Shown here: in pieces, positions 16,858 through 24,159 of the stretch
How the letters are laid out: every line of letters begins with the position of its first letter
Position numbering within the stretch: position 1 is the first letter of the stretch
Assembly: GCA_025355995.1 (NCBI GenBank)
Contig: JANXYQ010000013.1
Location: 1-32,233, forward strand
Length of the DNA stretch: 32,233 nt
Reading direction: 5' to 3'
From: Spirochaetaceae bacterium
GTDB taxonomy: Bacteria; Spirochaetota; Spirochaetia; Treponematales; Rectinemataceae
Made by a program: the position numbers and the translations under genes
Notes under the pieces: model-generated
Told to the model about the DNA's origin: nothing
Databases searched by the model: none
The model's input: the letters and a program-made list of their open reading frames with translations, nothing else

Positions 16858-16872
16858 GTTACTATTAGTAAC
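16858..16872. promoter_or_regulatory. Operator-like palindrome 1 between the LUD and hxlR genes
   Basis: Perfect inverted repeat GTTACTA-T-TAGTAAC, 7 + 1 + 7 bases. On the minus strand it overlaps the proposed LUD promoter -10 (TAGGTT, 16875-16870) and the expected start site, where a bound repressor would block LUD transcription. Confidence 0.65.
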
Positions 16873-16881
16873 CTAGTAATA

Positions 16882-16901
16882 TTCTTGAATATAGTCAAGA
16901 A
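16882..16901. promoter_or_regulatory. Operator-like palindrome 2, overlapping both divergent -35 elements
   Basis: Perfect inverted repeat TTCTTGA-ATATAG-TCAAGAA. It covers the plus-strand -35 of hxlR (TTGAAT, 16885-16890) and the minus-strand -35 of the LUD gene (TTGACT, 16898-16893). One protein here could control both genes, including autoregulation. Confidence 0.65.
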
Positions 16902-16913
16902 AAAATATATACT
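16885..16913 (+). promoter_or_regulatory. Leaderless-type promoter of the HxlR regulator
   Basis: TTGAAT (16885-16890), 17-bp spacer, TATACT (16908-16913), then seven bases to the ATG. The region is strongly AT-rich compared with its surroundings, and no Shine-Dalgarno sequence is present. Confidence 0.65.
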
Positions 16914-16920
16914 TATTACT

Positions 16921-17244
16921 ATGAATACGAACGAAGGCCAGAAGGGCAGCGAGCGCCTCTGTCCCAAGGTGGAGGCCGCCTTCGGCCTCCTCGCGAAAAA
17001 ATGGATGGGCCTCGTATTATATTCATTGATCGACGGCGAGCTGCATTTCTGCGATCTGGAGAAGGCTCTACCCGCCTTAAGCGCGCGCGTCCTCACTCAG
17101 CGCGTGCGAGAGCTCGAGGAGGCCGGGCTCGTTCTGCGAAAAGTGAGCGCTACCTCGCCCGTCCGCGTGAGCTACTGCCTCACCGAATCGGGGAGGTCGC
17201 TCGCGATTGTCGTTGGTGGAATTGCAGATTGGGCAAATATATAG
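16921..17244 (+). CDS. HxlR-family winged-helix transcriptional regulator
   Basis: DNA-binding regulator of 107 residues, the usual HxlR size. The family pattern is complete: CPKVEAAFGLLAKKW, then a helix-turn-helix ending ALSARVLTQRVRELEEAGLV and a beta wing. Cys14, in the family CP motif, is at the same position as the redox-sensing Cys14 I recall for HypR. A second Cys occurs in LHFCDLEK. This makes a sensor for electrophiles or oxidants plausible, but it is an inference. ATG 16921 is seven bases after the -10. It shares an operator-rich region with the divergent LUD gene. Confidence 0.92.
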   Translation: MNTNEGQKGSERLCPKVEAAFGLLAKKWMGLVLYSLIDGELHFCDLEKALPALSARVLTQRVRELEEAGLVLRKVSATSPVRVSYCLTESGRSLAIVVGGIADWANI

Positions 17245-17290
17245 ATTTGTGTTGAATGCTAAATCATACAGGCGAAAGGTAGTAAGAGAG

Positions 17291-18079
17291 CTAGTGGGAG
17301 GCATGGGCCCGATATCGACCGGTCGTGGCCTCGAGCTCCACCTTCAGGGGAATTCCGAATAGGCGGGTTATCGTTTCCGAGGTCAGGAGATCGCGTTTGA
17401 GCCCGTCCGCGATAATACGCCCCTTCTTCACGAGGATCACGCGCTCGATTTCCGGCGGAATCTCGGAGAGCTCATGCGTGACCAGGACGATAGCCCGCCT
17501 GTTCGCCAGGTTCCGGAGACAACGGGATAAGGCGTGGCGGGCGGCGATGTCCAGGGAGCTGAAAGGCTCGTCGAGGAGCAGCATCTCCGGATCGTGCACC
17601 AGGGCCCGAGCCACGAGGACTCGACGCATCTCCCCCGAGGAGAGTTCGTCCGCCCTTTTCCCTAGCAGCCCCTCCACTCCGAGAAGCAGGGCCGTTTCGC
17701 GGGCCTTCGCGACCATGGAGGGACTGGCCTCCGAGCGAAGTGGCAGGCCGACGCCGCCGAAGAAACCCGAGAGGATGGTGTCGAAGGCGCTCTCGGTCCC
17801 GGCCTGGGCGGATTGCAGGGTATCGGAGACTATGCCGAGGCGGGAGCGAAGGGCGAAAAGCTCCCAGCGTTCCTGGCCGAAGAGCCTGATCGCGGCAGGC
17901 TCCCTGTAGAGCGGGGACAGGTCGCCGGAGATCATCTTAACGATCGTCGACTTGCCCGAGCCGTTGGGGCCTAGGATGCAGGCGTGCTCGCCCTCCCTCA
18001 GCGACAGGCTGATGTCCCGGAGCGCCTGTTCCCCCGAGCGCATCACCGTCGCGTTCTCTATCTCGATCGCGACGCTCAC
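17291..18079 (-). CDS. Stand-alone ABC transporter ATPase (YlmA/ModF-like)
   Basis: 262-residue ATP-binding cassette protein. Walker A is GPNGSGKST near residue 38, the signature is LSSGEMRR (canonical LSGGQ changed at two places), Walker B is MLLLDEPFSSLD, and the H-loop His lies in VTHELSE. YREPAAIRLFGQERWELF is an insert I associate with the YlmA/ModF group of unpaired ATPases. No permease or binding protein is adjacent. The start ATG overlaps the stop of the ClC gene by four bases (ATGA type), so it is the second gene of a ClC-ABC operon. Function is unknown; it may not be a transporter component. Confidence 0.88.
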   Translation of the reverse strand: MSVAIEIENATVMRSGEQALRDISLSLREGEHACILGPNGSGKSTIVKMISGDLSPLYREPAAIRLFGQERWELFALRSRLGIVSDTLQSAQAGTESAFDTILSGFFGGVGLPLRSEASPSMVAKARETALLLGVEGLLGKRADELSSGEMRRVLVARALVHDPEMLLLDEPFSSLDIAARHALSRCLRNLANRRAIVLVTHELSEIPPEIERVILVKKGRIIADGLKRDLLTSETITRLFGIPLKVELEATTGRYRAHASH

Positions 18080-19725
18080 TCGCTCTCCTCCACCAGCTCG
18101 AGGAGCTTGGCCCTGTATGCGCCCAGGGCGCGGGATTTCGAGATGAAGCCGACGAAGCGGCCGTCCGCGCCCAAGAAAGGCAGCTCATCCACGCCGCCCT
18201 GTTCGAAAAAAGCGAGCACCCTGTCCATGCCCACTCCCGGCCCTATCACCCATTGCGGGGCCGAGGCGACGTCGCTCACGCACATCGTCTCCGTGCCCTC
18301 GATGGCGAGCAGGATTCGCCTCACTTCGTCGAAGCGCACGAGGCCGAGGAGGAAGCCCTCCGCGTCGAGCACGGGCAGGCTGGAGCGCCGAGTGGTGAGA
18401 GCGCTCCTCGCCAGGTCGGCTACGGAGGCGTCGGGGGGCAGGGCGAGGAAATCGGACTCGACGAGCTCGCCGGGATCGATCAGCGTGAGCGCGGCCCTGT
18501 CCTTTTGATGGGTCACCAGCTCGTTGCGCACGGCGAGCTCCTCCGCGTAGATCGAGTAGGGGCTGAAGCGGCGGCCGAGGACATAGGCGACGCCCGAGGT
18601 GAGGATGAGGGGCACAAGGAGAGCGTAGCCGCCCGTGATCTCGGCTATCAGGAAGATCGAGGTGAGTGGCGCCTTGAGCAGGGCCGCGAGGACGCCGGCC
18701 ATGCCCACGAGGGCGAAGTTGAGCTCGCTAGCGAAGGGCACGCCGAGGAGCTGCAGGGCGCGCGCGAGGACGAAGCCGGTGACGGAGCCCATGAAGAGGC
18801 TCGGGGCGAAGATGCCGCCCACTCCGCCGGCGGCGCCGGTGATCGCCGAGGCCGCGCCCTTCGCGAGGACGAGGAAGGCCATGTAGCCCACGAATAGCCA
18901 TCCGCTCGGGTCGATGCCGAACAGGGGGCTGTTGCCGAGGAGCTCGAAGGCCTTGCCGCTGAGCATGGAGTTCATGCCCGAGTAGCCTTCTCCGAATAGG
19001 GGCGGGTAGATGAGGATGAGGGGCGCGAGGGCAAGGCCGCCGAGGACGGCCTTGAGGTACGGTCGCTCGAGCCTTCCCATCCTCTTTCCGACCCAACGCT
19101 GCGAGGCCCGGAGATAGGCCGCCGCGAGGGCGCAGAGGGCTCCGAGCGCGAGGTAGAAGGGCACGTTCCGGAAATCGAAGGGCTGGAAGACGGCGAAATG
19201 GAATTCCACCTCCTGGCCCGATACTACCTTGGCGAGTAGCGCCCCGGTGACGGAGGAGACGAGGAGGGGGACGGCAACCTGGGCAGTGAAATCGATCATC
19301 AGTATCTCTATGGCGAAGAGGGCGCCGGCTACGGGCGCCTTGAAGATGGCGGCCACCGCCGCGGCAGTGCCGCAGCCCACGAGCAGGACGCGCCTCCGGT
19401 AATCCAGGCCGAGTCGCCTCCCGACCCAGGAGCCGATGGCCGAGCCGGCGTGCATGATCGGAGCCTCCATCCCCAGCGAGCCGCCGAAGCCGACCGTAAT
19501 GGTGCAGCCGGCGAGGGGAGCCCAGATCATCTTGGAGGGGACGCGGCCTCCGTCGCGGGAGATGGCGGCGAGCACCTTCGTGACGCCGTGGGAGAGGTCG
19601 GCCTTCACGACCCTGCGTACGAAAAGGACCGAGAGGAGGATCCCGATGGGCGGGAGGGCCAGTATGAGGTAGTTGAGCTGCTGCTTCTCGACCGCCCCGC
19701 GCAGGACGGCCTCGAGACTGGCCAC
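18076..19725 (-). CDS. ClC-family chloride channel/antiporter with C-terminal CBS domains (start uncertain)
   Basis: Membrane anion channel or anion/proton exchanger. The transmembrane part (about ten helices) is followed by two CBS domains, at LTLIDPGELVESDF onward and CVSDVASAPQWVIGPG onward, which usually bind adenine nucleotides. The ion-path motifs are divergent: SHGVTKV replaces the canonical GSGIPEV and GMEAP replaces GREGP, with the gating Glu kept. This resembles a ClC branch I recall from Bacteroidetes (HGVT, GAEAP). The listed start is GTG at 19725, but the frame stays open upstream to a stop near 19852 and encodes the expected first helix (FYLACAFIGIAGGTAAILL) with no ATG, GTG or TTG. 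An ACG at 19842 is the best candidate and would give 588 residues. Confidence 0.9.
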   Translation of the reverse strand: MASLEAVLRGAVEKQQLNYLILALPPIGILLSVLFVRRVVKADLSHGVTKVLAAISRDGGRVPSKMIWAPLAGCTITVGFGGSLGMEAPIMHAGSAIGSWVGRRLGLDYRRRVLLVGCGTAAAVAAIFKAPVAGALFAIEILMIDFTAQVAVPLLVSSVTGALLAKVVSGQEVEFHFAVFQPFDFRNVPFYLALGALCALAAAYLRASQRWVGKRMGRLERPYLKAVLGGLALAPLILIYPPLFGEGYSGMNSMLSGKAFELLGNSPLFGIDPSGWLFVGYMAFLVLAKGAASAITGAAGGVGGIFAPSLFMGSVTGFVLARALQLLGVPFASELNFALVGMAGVLAALLKAPLTSIFLIAEITGGYALLVPLILTSGVAYVLGRRFSPYSIYAEELAVRNELVTHQKDRAALTLIDPGELVESDFLALPPDASVADLARSALTTRRSSLPVLDAEGFLLGLVRFDEVRRILLAIEGTETMCVSDVASAPQWVIGPGVGMDRVLAFFEQGGVDELPFLGADGRFVGFISKSRALGAYRAKLLELVEESE

Positions 19726-19848
19726 CGCCTGCTTGAGGAGGATGGCTGCGGTGCCTCCGGCTATGCCGATGAACGCGCAGGCGAGATAGAAGGTGACCTG
19801 CGGCGAGAGGGCCGCCTTTCGCTTGACCGTGGTGTGTTTCGTCCGAGT

Positions 19849-19877
19849 AGCCTAATTCGCGGCGCGGCGATGGTCAA
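19849..19877 (-). promoter_or_regulatory. Promoter of the ClC-ABC operon
   Basis: Minus strand: TTGACC (19877-19872), 17-bp spacer, TAGGCT (19854-19849, three of six). Six bases later comes ACG, the proposed start of the ClC protein. It interleaves with the divergent promoter of the SMP-30 gene. Confidence 0.45.
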
Positions 19878-19898
19878 CCGGGGCGAAAGGTATATAAT
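19871..19898 (+). promoter_or_regulatory. Promoter of the SMP-30 family gene
   Basis: TGGTCA (19871-19876), 16-bp spacer, perfect TATAAT (19893-19898). The leader of about 15 bases contains GGAGG ahead of the ATG at 19920. Its -35 shares bases with the -35 of the divergent ClC promoter. Confidence 0.6.
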
Positions 19899-19919
19899 CC
19901 CGCCTCACGGAGGCTTGCC

Positions 19920-20795
19920 ATGAAAGAAGCCGAGCTCCTCGTCGACGCGCACGCGATAATCGGCGAAGGCCCGTTCTGGGACGAGAGAAAGCTCGCCCTC
20001 TATTGGATCGACGTCAAGGGCAGGCTCCTCCACGCCTTCGATCCCGCGACGGCCGTCGACAGGAGCGTCGCCCTGGGTTCCCGCCCGGGCTCGGCCGTCG
20101 CCTCGAAGTCCGGGAGCCTCCTGATGGCCATGGAGGACGGATTCGCCTTCGTGGACCCCGGGACAGGCGAGGCTACGAGGCTCTTCGACCCGGAGGCCGA
20201 CAGGCCGGGAAACCGCTTCAACGACGGGAAGTGCGACTCGAGGGGCCGCTTCTGGGCCGGGACGATGGCTGACTCGGAGATCGGCGCGGAGGGCTCGCTG
20301 TACCGTTTCGATCCCGATCGCTCCTGCGCCCGCATGCTGGGCGGGATCGGCATTTCAAACGGCCTGACTTGGAGCCCCGACGACAGGACGATGTACTATA
20401 TCGACACTCCGACCCGTAGGGTCGACGCCTTCGATTTCGACGCGGAGACGGGAGCGATATCCGGCCGGCGCGTCGCCTTCGAGGTGCCGCCATCCATGGG
20501 CTATCCCGACGGCATGACGATAGACGAGGAAGGCATGCTTTGGGTGGCGCTCTGGGAGGGCTGGGGCCTAGGCCGCTGGGATCCCCGCGAGGGGAGGCTG
20601 CTCTCCCGCGTCGAGCTGCCGGTCGCCAAGACCTCGAGCTGCGCCTTCGGGGGAAGGAGCCTCGATACGCTCTATATCACGACCGCGAGCATCGGCCTCG
20701 GAAGCGAAGGACTGGCGGGGCAGCCGCACGCCGGCGGGCTCTTCGCCTTCGAGCCCGGCGTGCGAGGCGCCGCCTCCAGGCCTTTCGCCGGCTAA
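19920..20795 (+). CDS. SMP-30/gluconolactonase family hydrolase
   Basis: Six-bladed beta-propeller that usually opens sugar lactones such as gluconolactone, using one divalent metal. 291 residues. Family motifs in order: GEGPFWDE near residue 15 (metal Glu), NRFNDGKCDSRGRFWAGTM near residue 98 (metal Asn and substrate residues), ISNGLTWSPD near 142, and YPDGMTIDEEGMLWVALW near 195 (catalytic Asp). C-terminal TSSCAFGG and DTLYITTAS complete the last blade. No sugar transporter or dehydrogenase gene is adjacent, so the physiological lactone is unknown. ATG 19920 follows GGAGG at a good distance. Confidence 0.92.
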   Translation: MKEAELLVDAHAIIGEGPFWDERKLALYWIDVKGRLLHAFDPATAVDRSVALGSRPGSAVASKSGSLLMAMEDGFAFVDPGTGEATRLFDPEADRPGNRFNDGKCDSRGRFWAGTMADSEIGAEGSLYRFDPDRSCARMLGGIGISNGLTWSPDDRTMYYIDTPTRRVDAFDFDAETGAISGRRVAFEVPPSMGYPDGMTIDEEGMLWVALWEGWGLGRWDPREGRLLSRVELPVAKTSSCAFGGRSLDTLYITTASIGLGSEGLAGQPHAGGLFAFEPGVRGAASRPFAG

Positions 20796-20846
20796 TCGGA
20801 GCTTTGCCTGGCGCGTTGGCCGATCTCGCGATATCATCGATCTATC

Positions 20847-21089
20847 ATGGAACCAGTAGATATCGCCCTGCTCTTCGCGGCAGTGATCTTCGCCCTCGCG
20901 TCCAGGGCAGCGATGAAGCGCCTCGTCGTGCGCAGGCTCGGCAAGGCGAGCGACGCCCTGCTCGAGATCGACTTCTGGCGGGCCACTTCGGGCGAAGCCC
21001 TGACGCGCAGCGTGCTCCTAGTCGAGCTGGCCTCGTGGGCGGCGATCGTCCTCCTGGTCGTGATCCTGTCGACGCGGGCGCTTCAGTAG
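20847..21089 (+). CDS. Hypothetical small membrane protein, 80 aa
   Basis: Not recognised. Two hydrophobic segments (about residues 5-20 and 57-76) flank a basic and acidic middle (MKRLVVRRLGKASDALLEIDFWRATSGE). TATCAT lies nine bases before the ATG and no ribosome binding site is present, in line with the leaderless pattern of other genes here. The last seven bases overlap the end of ccsA on the other strand. The amino-acid make-up looks like a real membrane protein, but support is limited to that and to the reading frame. Confidence 0.55.
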   Translation: MEPVDIALLFAAVIFALASRAAMKRLVVRRLGKASDALLEIDFWRATSGEALTRSVLLVELASWAAIVLLVVILSTRALQ

Positions 21090-21871
21090 CTGTGAAGTCC
21101 CGATAGCAGGAAATTCACGCCGAAGAACGTGAATAGGGCGCATAGGAAGCCGAGGATCGCGACGATCGAGGGCAACGCGTCCTTCCTTCGCCGCACTAGG
21201 CGGAGGTGAAGGTAGGCCGTATAGCTGAGCCAGGTCACGAGGGCCCAAATTTCCTTGGGATCCCAGGACCACCAGGCGCCCCAGGCCTGCTCGGCCCAGA
21301 TGGCTCCGAATACCAGGGCTCCCGCCGTGAAGATGGGATAGCCCGCCGCTATCGCCGTATACGCCACCCTGTCGTATTCCCGCCTCCGATCAACGTCCCC
21401 GCTCGCGAGAAAGGCAATCGAGGCTATGAACGAGGCCACGAAGAAGGATTCGCCGACGAAGCTCAGCGACACGTGGAGAACTAGCCAACCCGAGCGCAGG
21501 GCGGGGATGGGGGCGAGGACGTCCTTCGGTGCGATCGGCGAGCTTGCGACGGCGAGCAGGGCTGCGGCGACGACGGTGGCGCCGAATTGCACGAGGGGAA
21601 GGAAGGCCAGCCGCCGCTGCATCCCGTAGACCCAGCAGAGCAGACAGACGAATGCCGAGAAGAAGACGAGGGATTCGAAGGTACCCGTGAGCGCGGGAAA
21701 GCCGATGGCGAGGCTCCGCCGGGCGGTGACCGCGGCAAGTGCCAGGAAGGCGGCCAGGAGGCCCCAATGGGATACGGGATCGGCCTTGCCGTCCTTGCGG
21801 AACAAAAAGGGCGCCTGCACCGCCGCCGAGGCGAGGATCAGGAAGAAGGCGATCGTGGGCAGTGAGCTCAT
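21083..21871 (-). CDS. ccsA: Cytochrome c assembly protein CcsA (System II heme handling)
   Basis: Membrane protein that, with ResB, moves heme across the membrane and attaches it to apocytochrome c. 262 residues, about eight hydrophobic segments. The heme-presenting WWD motif is WGAWWSWDPKE (residues 197-207). Flanking histidines that could bind heme are His133 (VLHVSLS) and His222 (YLHLR). The ATG at 21871 overlaps the resB stop by four bases, so the two are translationally coupled. No protein with a CXXCH heme site is encoded in the window, so the client cytochrome is elsewhere. The protein is shorter than some CcsA members but complete in motifs. Confidence 0.93.
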   Translation of the reverse strand: MSSLPTIAFFLILASAAVQAPFLFRKDGKADPVSHWGLLAAFLALAAVTARRSLAIGFPALTGTFESLVFFSAFVCLLCWVYGMQRRLAFLPLVQFGATVVAAALLAVASSPIAPKDVLAPIPALRSGWLVLHVSLSFVGESFFVASFIASIAFLASGDVDRRREYDRVAYTAIAAGYPIFTAGALVFGAIWAEQAWGAWWSWDPKEIWALVTWLSYTAYLHLRLVRRRKDALPSIVAILGFLCALFTFFGVNFLLSGLHSY

Positions 21872-22818
21872 GGCTTTAGGTCTCCGAGTTTTCTCGCGAA
21901 GGTGATGAAGGCGCCCAGGACGATTACGGCCAGGGCCAGGAGGACGACGGGGAAGAAGGGATCGTAGGCGGCCTGCAGCCCGGACAGGGTCACTTCCTGC
22001 GCTCCCGCGACGCTGAAGGTCCCGATTTTCGAGCCCGGCCTGAGGCTGATCATCTTGGATCCGGCCGCCGACTCCTCGCGGGCGAGCGCTATGCCGCTGT
22101 CGAGGTCCACCGACATGAGCATGAGCCTCGCCCCGCCCTCGTCGATGGATTCGCCGGCCGCGAGGCTCCGCTTCGCTCCCGCGGGATCGATCAGCTCGAG
22201 CACGCGCTCCGTGCCGTAGGAAGCCTGGAAGACAGATAGGGCTCCCATCCTCAACGGATGGTTCACGCGTATCTTGTACGAGGGCAGGAGGATCTTGCCG
22301 CCCTCGGAGAGCTCGACCGTGCTCACCCAGTCCTTGGGGCGCCCGTCGGCGTAACGTTCGCTATCGAGGGCCCTGAGGGCCAGGAACTTGCCGTTCGGCA
22401 GGGCGACGGCCTCCCCGACGGCCAGGCGCGCGAAGCCCTCCCAGCCGGGATGGCCCTGCTTGGCGGCCTGACCGAAGACCGCGCCCAGGAGGAGGAGTAT
22501 GAGACCGAGGTGGAGTATATCCGGGCCGTGCCTCCGGCCCGATCCTTTCTTGATCTCTTTGGCGAAGCGATAGGCGGAGCAGGCCGCTAGGTTGGCGAAA
22601 AAAAGGAAGGAGGGGACGAGGAAGAGGAGGGAGCCGTAGAAATGCGTGAAGCCCGTCCTCACTACTGCATCCGCGATGAATCCGGGAAGCAAGGAGTAAT
22701 AGAAGGTAGGCTCGCGGCCCTGGGGCACGAGCGACGCGAGTATCCCGGTTGCCGCGAGGTAGGCGATGAGGGCGAGGGCTAGCTTGACGGACCTGAGCGC
22801 CTGGAAAAGTTTCCTCAC
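21868..22818 (-). CDS. resB: ResB/Ccs1-type cytochrome c biogenesis protein
   Basis: Partner of CcsA in System II cytochrome c maturation. 316 residues. Three N-terminal hydrophobic segments (about 11-30, 61-80, 97-116) precede a long extracytoplasmic region (about 120-280), with a fourth segment at about 290-308, the usual ResB topology although short. SVKLALALIAYLA and GREPTFYYS near the N terminus are typical. The start is GTG at 22818 with GAGGGGAT just upstream. The promoter TTGACA-17-TATCGT lies between it and the SpoU gene. Followed directly by ccsA. Confidence 0.9.
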   Translation of the reverse strand: MRKLFQALRSVKLALALIAYLAATGILASLVPQGREPTFYYSLLPGFIADAVVRTGFTHFYGSLLFLVPSFLFFANLAACSAYRFAKEIKKGSGRRHGPDILHLGLILLLLGAVFGQAAKQGHPGWEGFARLAVGEAVALPNGKFLALRALDSERYADGRPKDWVSTVELSEGGKILLPSYKIRVNHPLRMGALSVFQASYGTERVLELIDPAGAKRSLAAGESIDEGGARLMLMSVDLDSGIALAREESAAGSKMISLRPGSKIGTFSVAGAQEVTLSGLQAAYDPFFPVVLLALAVIVLGAFITFARKLGDLKP

Positions 22819-22854
22819 GGGATCCCCTCGTTGCGAGATTCGGACGGTAGCCAG

Positions 22855-22883
22855 ACGATAGGCGGCGGCGCGAGGCCTGTCAA
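22855..22883 (-). promoter_or_regulatory. Promoter of resB-ccsA
   Basis: Minus strand: perfect TTGACA (22883-22878), 17-bp spacer, TATCGT (22860-22855, four of six). The TGA inside the -35 is the stop codon of the upstream methyltransferase gene. The leader is about 30 bases. Confidence 0.65.
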
Positions 22884-23587
22884 GCCGAGGCGTAGAGGAA
22901 AACCGCGGCCGCGGTCGCCACGTTGAGGGAATCCGTTCCGCCTAGCATCGGCAGGGTGAGGCGCTCGTCGCAAGCCTCGAGCCAGGCCGCCGAGAGCCCG
23001 AAGGCCTCGTTTCCCAGGACAAGGGCGAGCCTCTCGGGCCGGCTCCAGGAGCGAAGGTCCCGGGCTTCGGGATCGAGGACGCAGGCGGCGGAGGCATAGC
23101 CTCGAGCTGCTAGGACCTCGAGCTCCCGGGGGCCGCTCAGCCGAGACCAGGGCAAGCTCAAGGAAGCGCCCATGGATACGCGGAGAACCCGCCGGCAATA
23201 CGGATCCGGGCCGGTCGGCCCTAGGAGGAGGGCCGAGCAGCCGAAGGCGGCGGCGTTCCTGAAGGCGGAGCCCAGGTTCTCGGGGTCGCCGATTTCTGGG
23301 AGGACGAGGACGGTGCTTCGCCCCGAGCGCTCGGGAAGGGCGGCGGAGGCTGAGATTCCGGGCGGCCGCCTCGCGAGCGCGTAGGCTCCCCGGTGGAAGG
23401 CGTAGCCGGCGATCGCCGAAATCTCGGCCTCGGGAAGGACGGTGGGGAGCCGCGGGGATTGGAGCAGCTCCTTGGCCCAAGCCTCGCGGGCGGGGACGCA
23501 ATAGAGGGTCACTATGTCGAGCCGCGCGGCGAGGGCCCGCTCGATGAGGAGGGCTCCCTCCAGGGCGAGGAGACTCTGGTCTCTCAT
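22880..23587 (-). CDS. SpoU/TrmH-family RNA 2'-O-methyltransferase
   Basis: Transfers a methyl group from S-adenosylmethionine to a ribose 2'-OH of tRNA or rRNA, using the knotted SPOUT fold. 235 residues. Motif 1 is ENLGSAFRNAAAFG (from residue 103, catalytic Arg110), motif 2 is LVLGNEAFGLS, and motif 3 is LPMLGGTDSLNVATAAAV. The N terminus begins MRDQSLLALEGALLIE, so the usual first helix before the 'veG' strand is short or missing compared with RlmB/TrmH relatives. The RNA target cannot be told. The ATG at 23587 follows the stop of the upstream gene by seven bases; the two are probably one operon. Its stop codon lies inside the resB promoter. Confidence 0.92.
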   Translation of the reverse strand: MRDQSLLALEGALLIERALAARLDIVTLYCVPAREAWAKELLQSPRLPTVLPEAEISAIAGYAFHRGAYALARRPPGISASAALPERSGRSTVLVLPEIGDPENLGSAFRNAAAFGCSALLLGPTGPDPYCRRVLRVSMGASLSLPWSRLSGPRELEVLAARGYASAACVLDPEARDLRSWSRPERLALVLGNEAFGLSAAWLEACDERLTLPMLGGTDSLNVATAAAVFLYASA

Positions 23588-23594
23588 CGGTCGA

Positions 23595-24056
23595 TCAGAG
23601 CGGGCCCGCTCCGTCGATGGTGTGGGGCAGGAACTCGGGGAAGCTGTAGCTGGCGATTCCCGTGGCCATGTCCACGTCGACGCTGGCCGCGCCCTTGCGC
23701 ACCAGCTCGTCCAGGGCGAGCTGGCATTCGTCGAGGCCGACGTTGAGAGCCATCGCCACCGAGCTCACCGTCACGACGCCCGCGCGGGCTTCGGCCAGCT
23801 TGAGCACGCGGACGGGAAGGAGGGGATCGATGCGGGGCGAGGCTACCCTGCCCTGGGGCGTTTCCGGTGGCCGGCGCAGGGAGCCCAGCAGGTCGCCGAG
23901 CCTGTTCCTCACGCCGAAATCCCTGGTCATCCGGAGAGCCCCGGCGCCGATGAGGAAGAGGCTGAGGAGGATGAACTCTCCGCCCAGTAGGCGGAGAGGC
24001 AGCGTCAGGAAGCCGAGTACGACGAGGATGATGCCCAGCCTGTTCTTGAAGCTCAT
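23595..24056 (-). CDS. Hypothetical membrane protein with winged-helix-like C terminus, 153 aa
   Basis: Not recognised as a named family. Two hydrophobic segments (about residues 7-22 and 26-42) are followed by a basic linker and, from about residue 85, a segment resembling a winged helix: VLKLAEARAGVVTVSSVAMALNV, then ECQLALDELVRKGAASVDV and a wing-like SYSFPEF. That order (helix, SVAMAL turn, recognition-like helix, beta wing) suggests protein or nucleic-acid contact at the membrane face. ATG 24056 is preceded by GAAGGAAGG, so a longer start at 24080 is unlikely. It is upstream of the SpoU gene and divergent from the ABC-F gene. Confidence 0.72.
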   Translation of the reverse strand: MSFKNRLGIILVVLGFLTLPLRLLGGEFILLSLFLIGAGALRMTRDFGVRNRLGDLLGSLRRPPETPQGRVASPRIDPLLPVRVLKLAEARAGVVTVSSVAMALNVGLDECQLALDELVRKGAASVDVDMATGIASYSFPEFLPHTIDGAGPL

Positions 24057-24121
24057 GAGCCTTCCTTCTTCATATACCATAACGCGTATCGCCGGTCAGA
24101 TAAAGGCCCCCTCGGGCTCGA

Positions 24122-24151
24122 TTGCCCCTCGAGGCCAGAGCGGGGTATAGT
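24122..24151 (+). promoter_or_regulatory. Leaderless-type promoter of the ABC-F gene
   Basis: TTGCCC (24122-24127), 18-bp spacer, TATAGT (24146-24151), then eight bases to a GTG start. There is no ribosome binding site. The start codon is GTG rather than ATG, which is notable for a leaderless mRNA. Confidence 0.6.
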
Positions 24152-24159
24152 GCCGGGAC

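Noticed and set aside
16205-17244. Toxin-antitoxin pair for the divergent LUD/HxlR genes
   Set aside because: Both proteins match known non-toxin families and are divergent, not cotranscribed.
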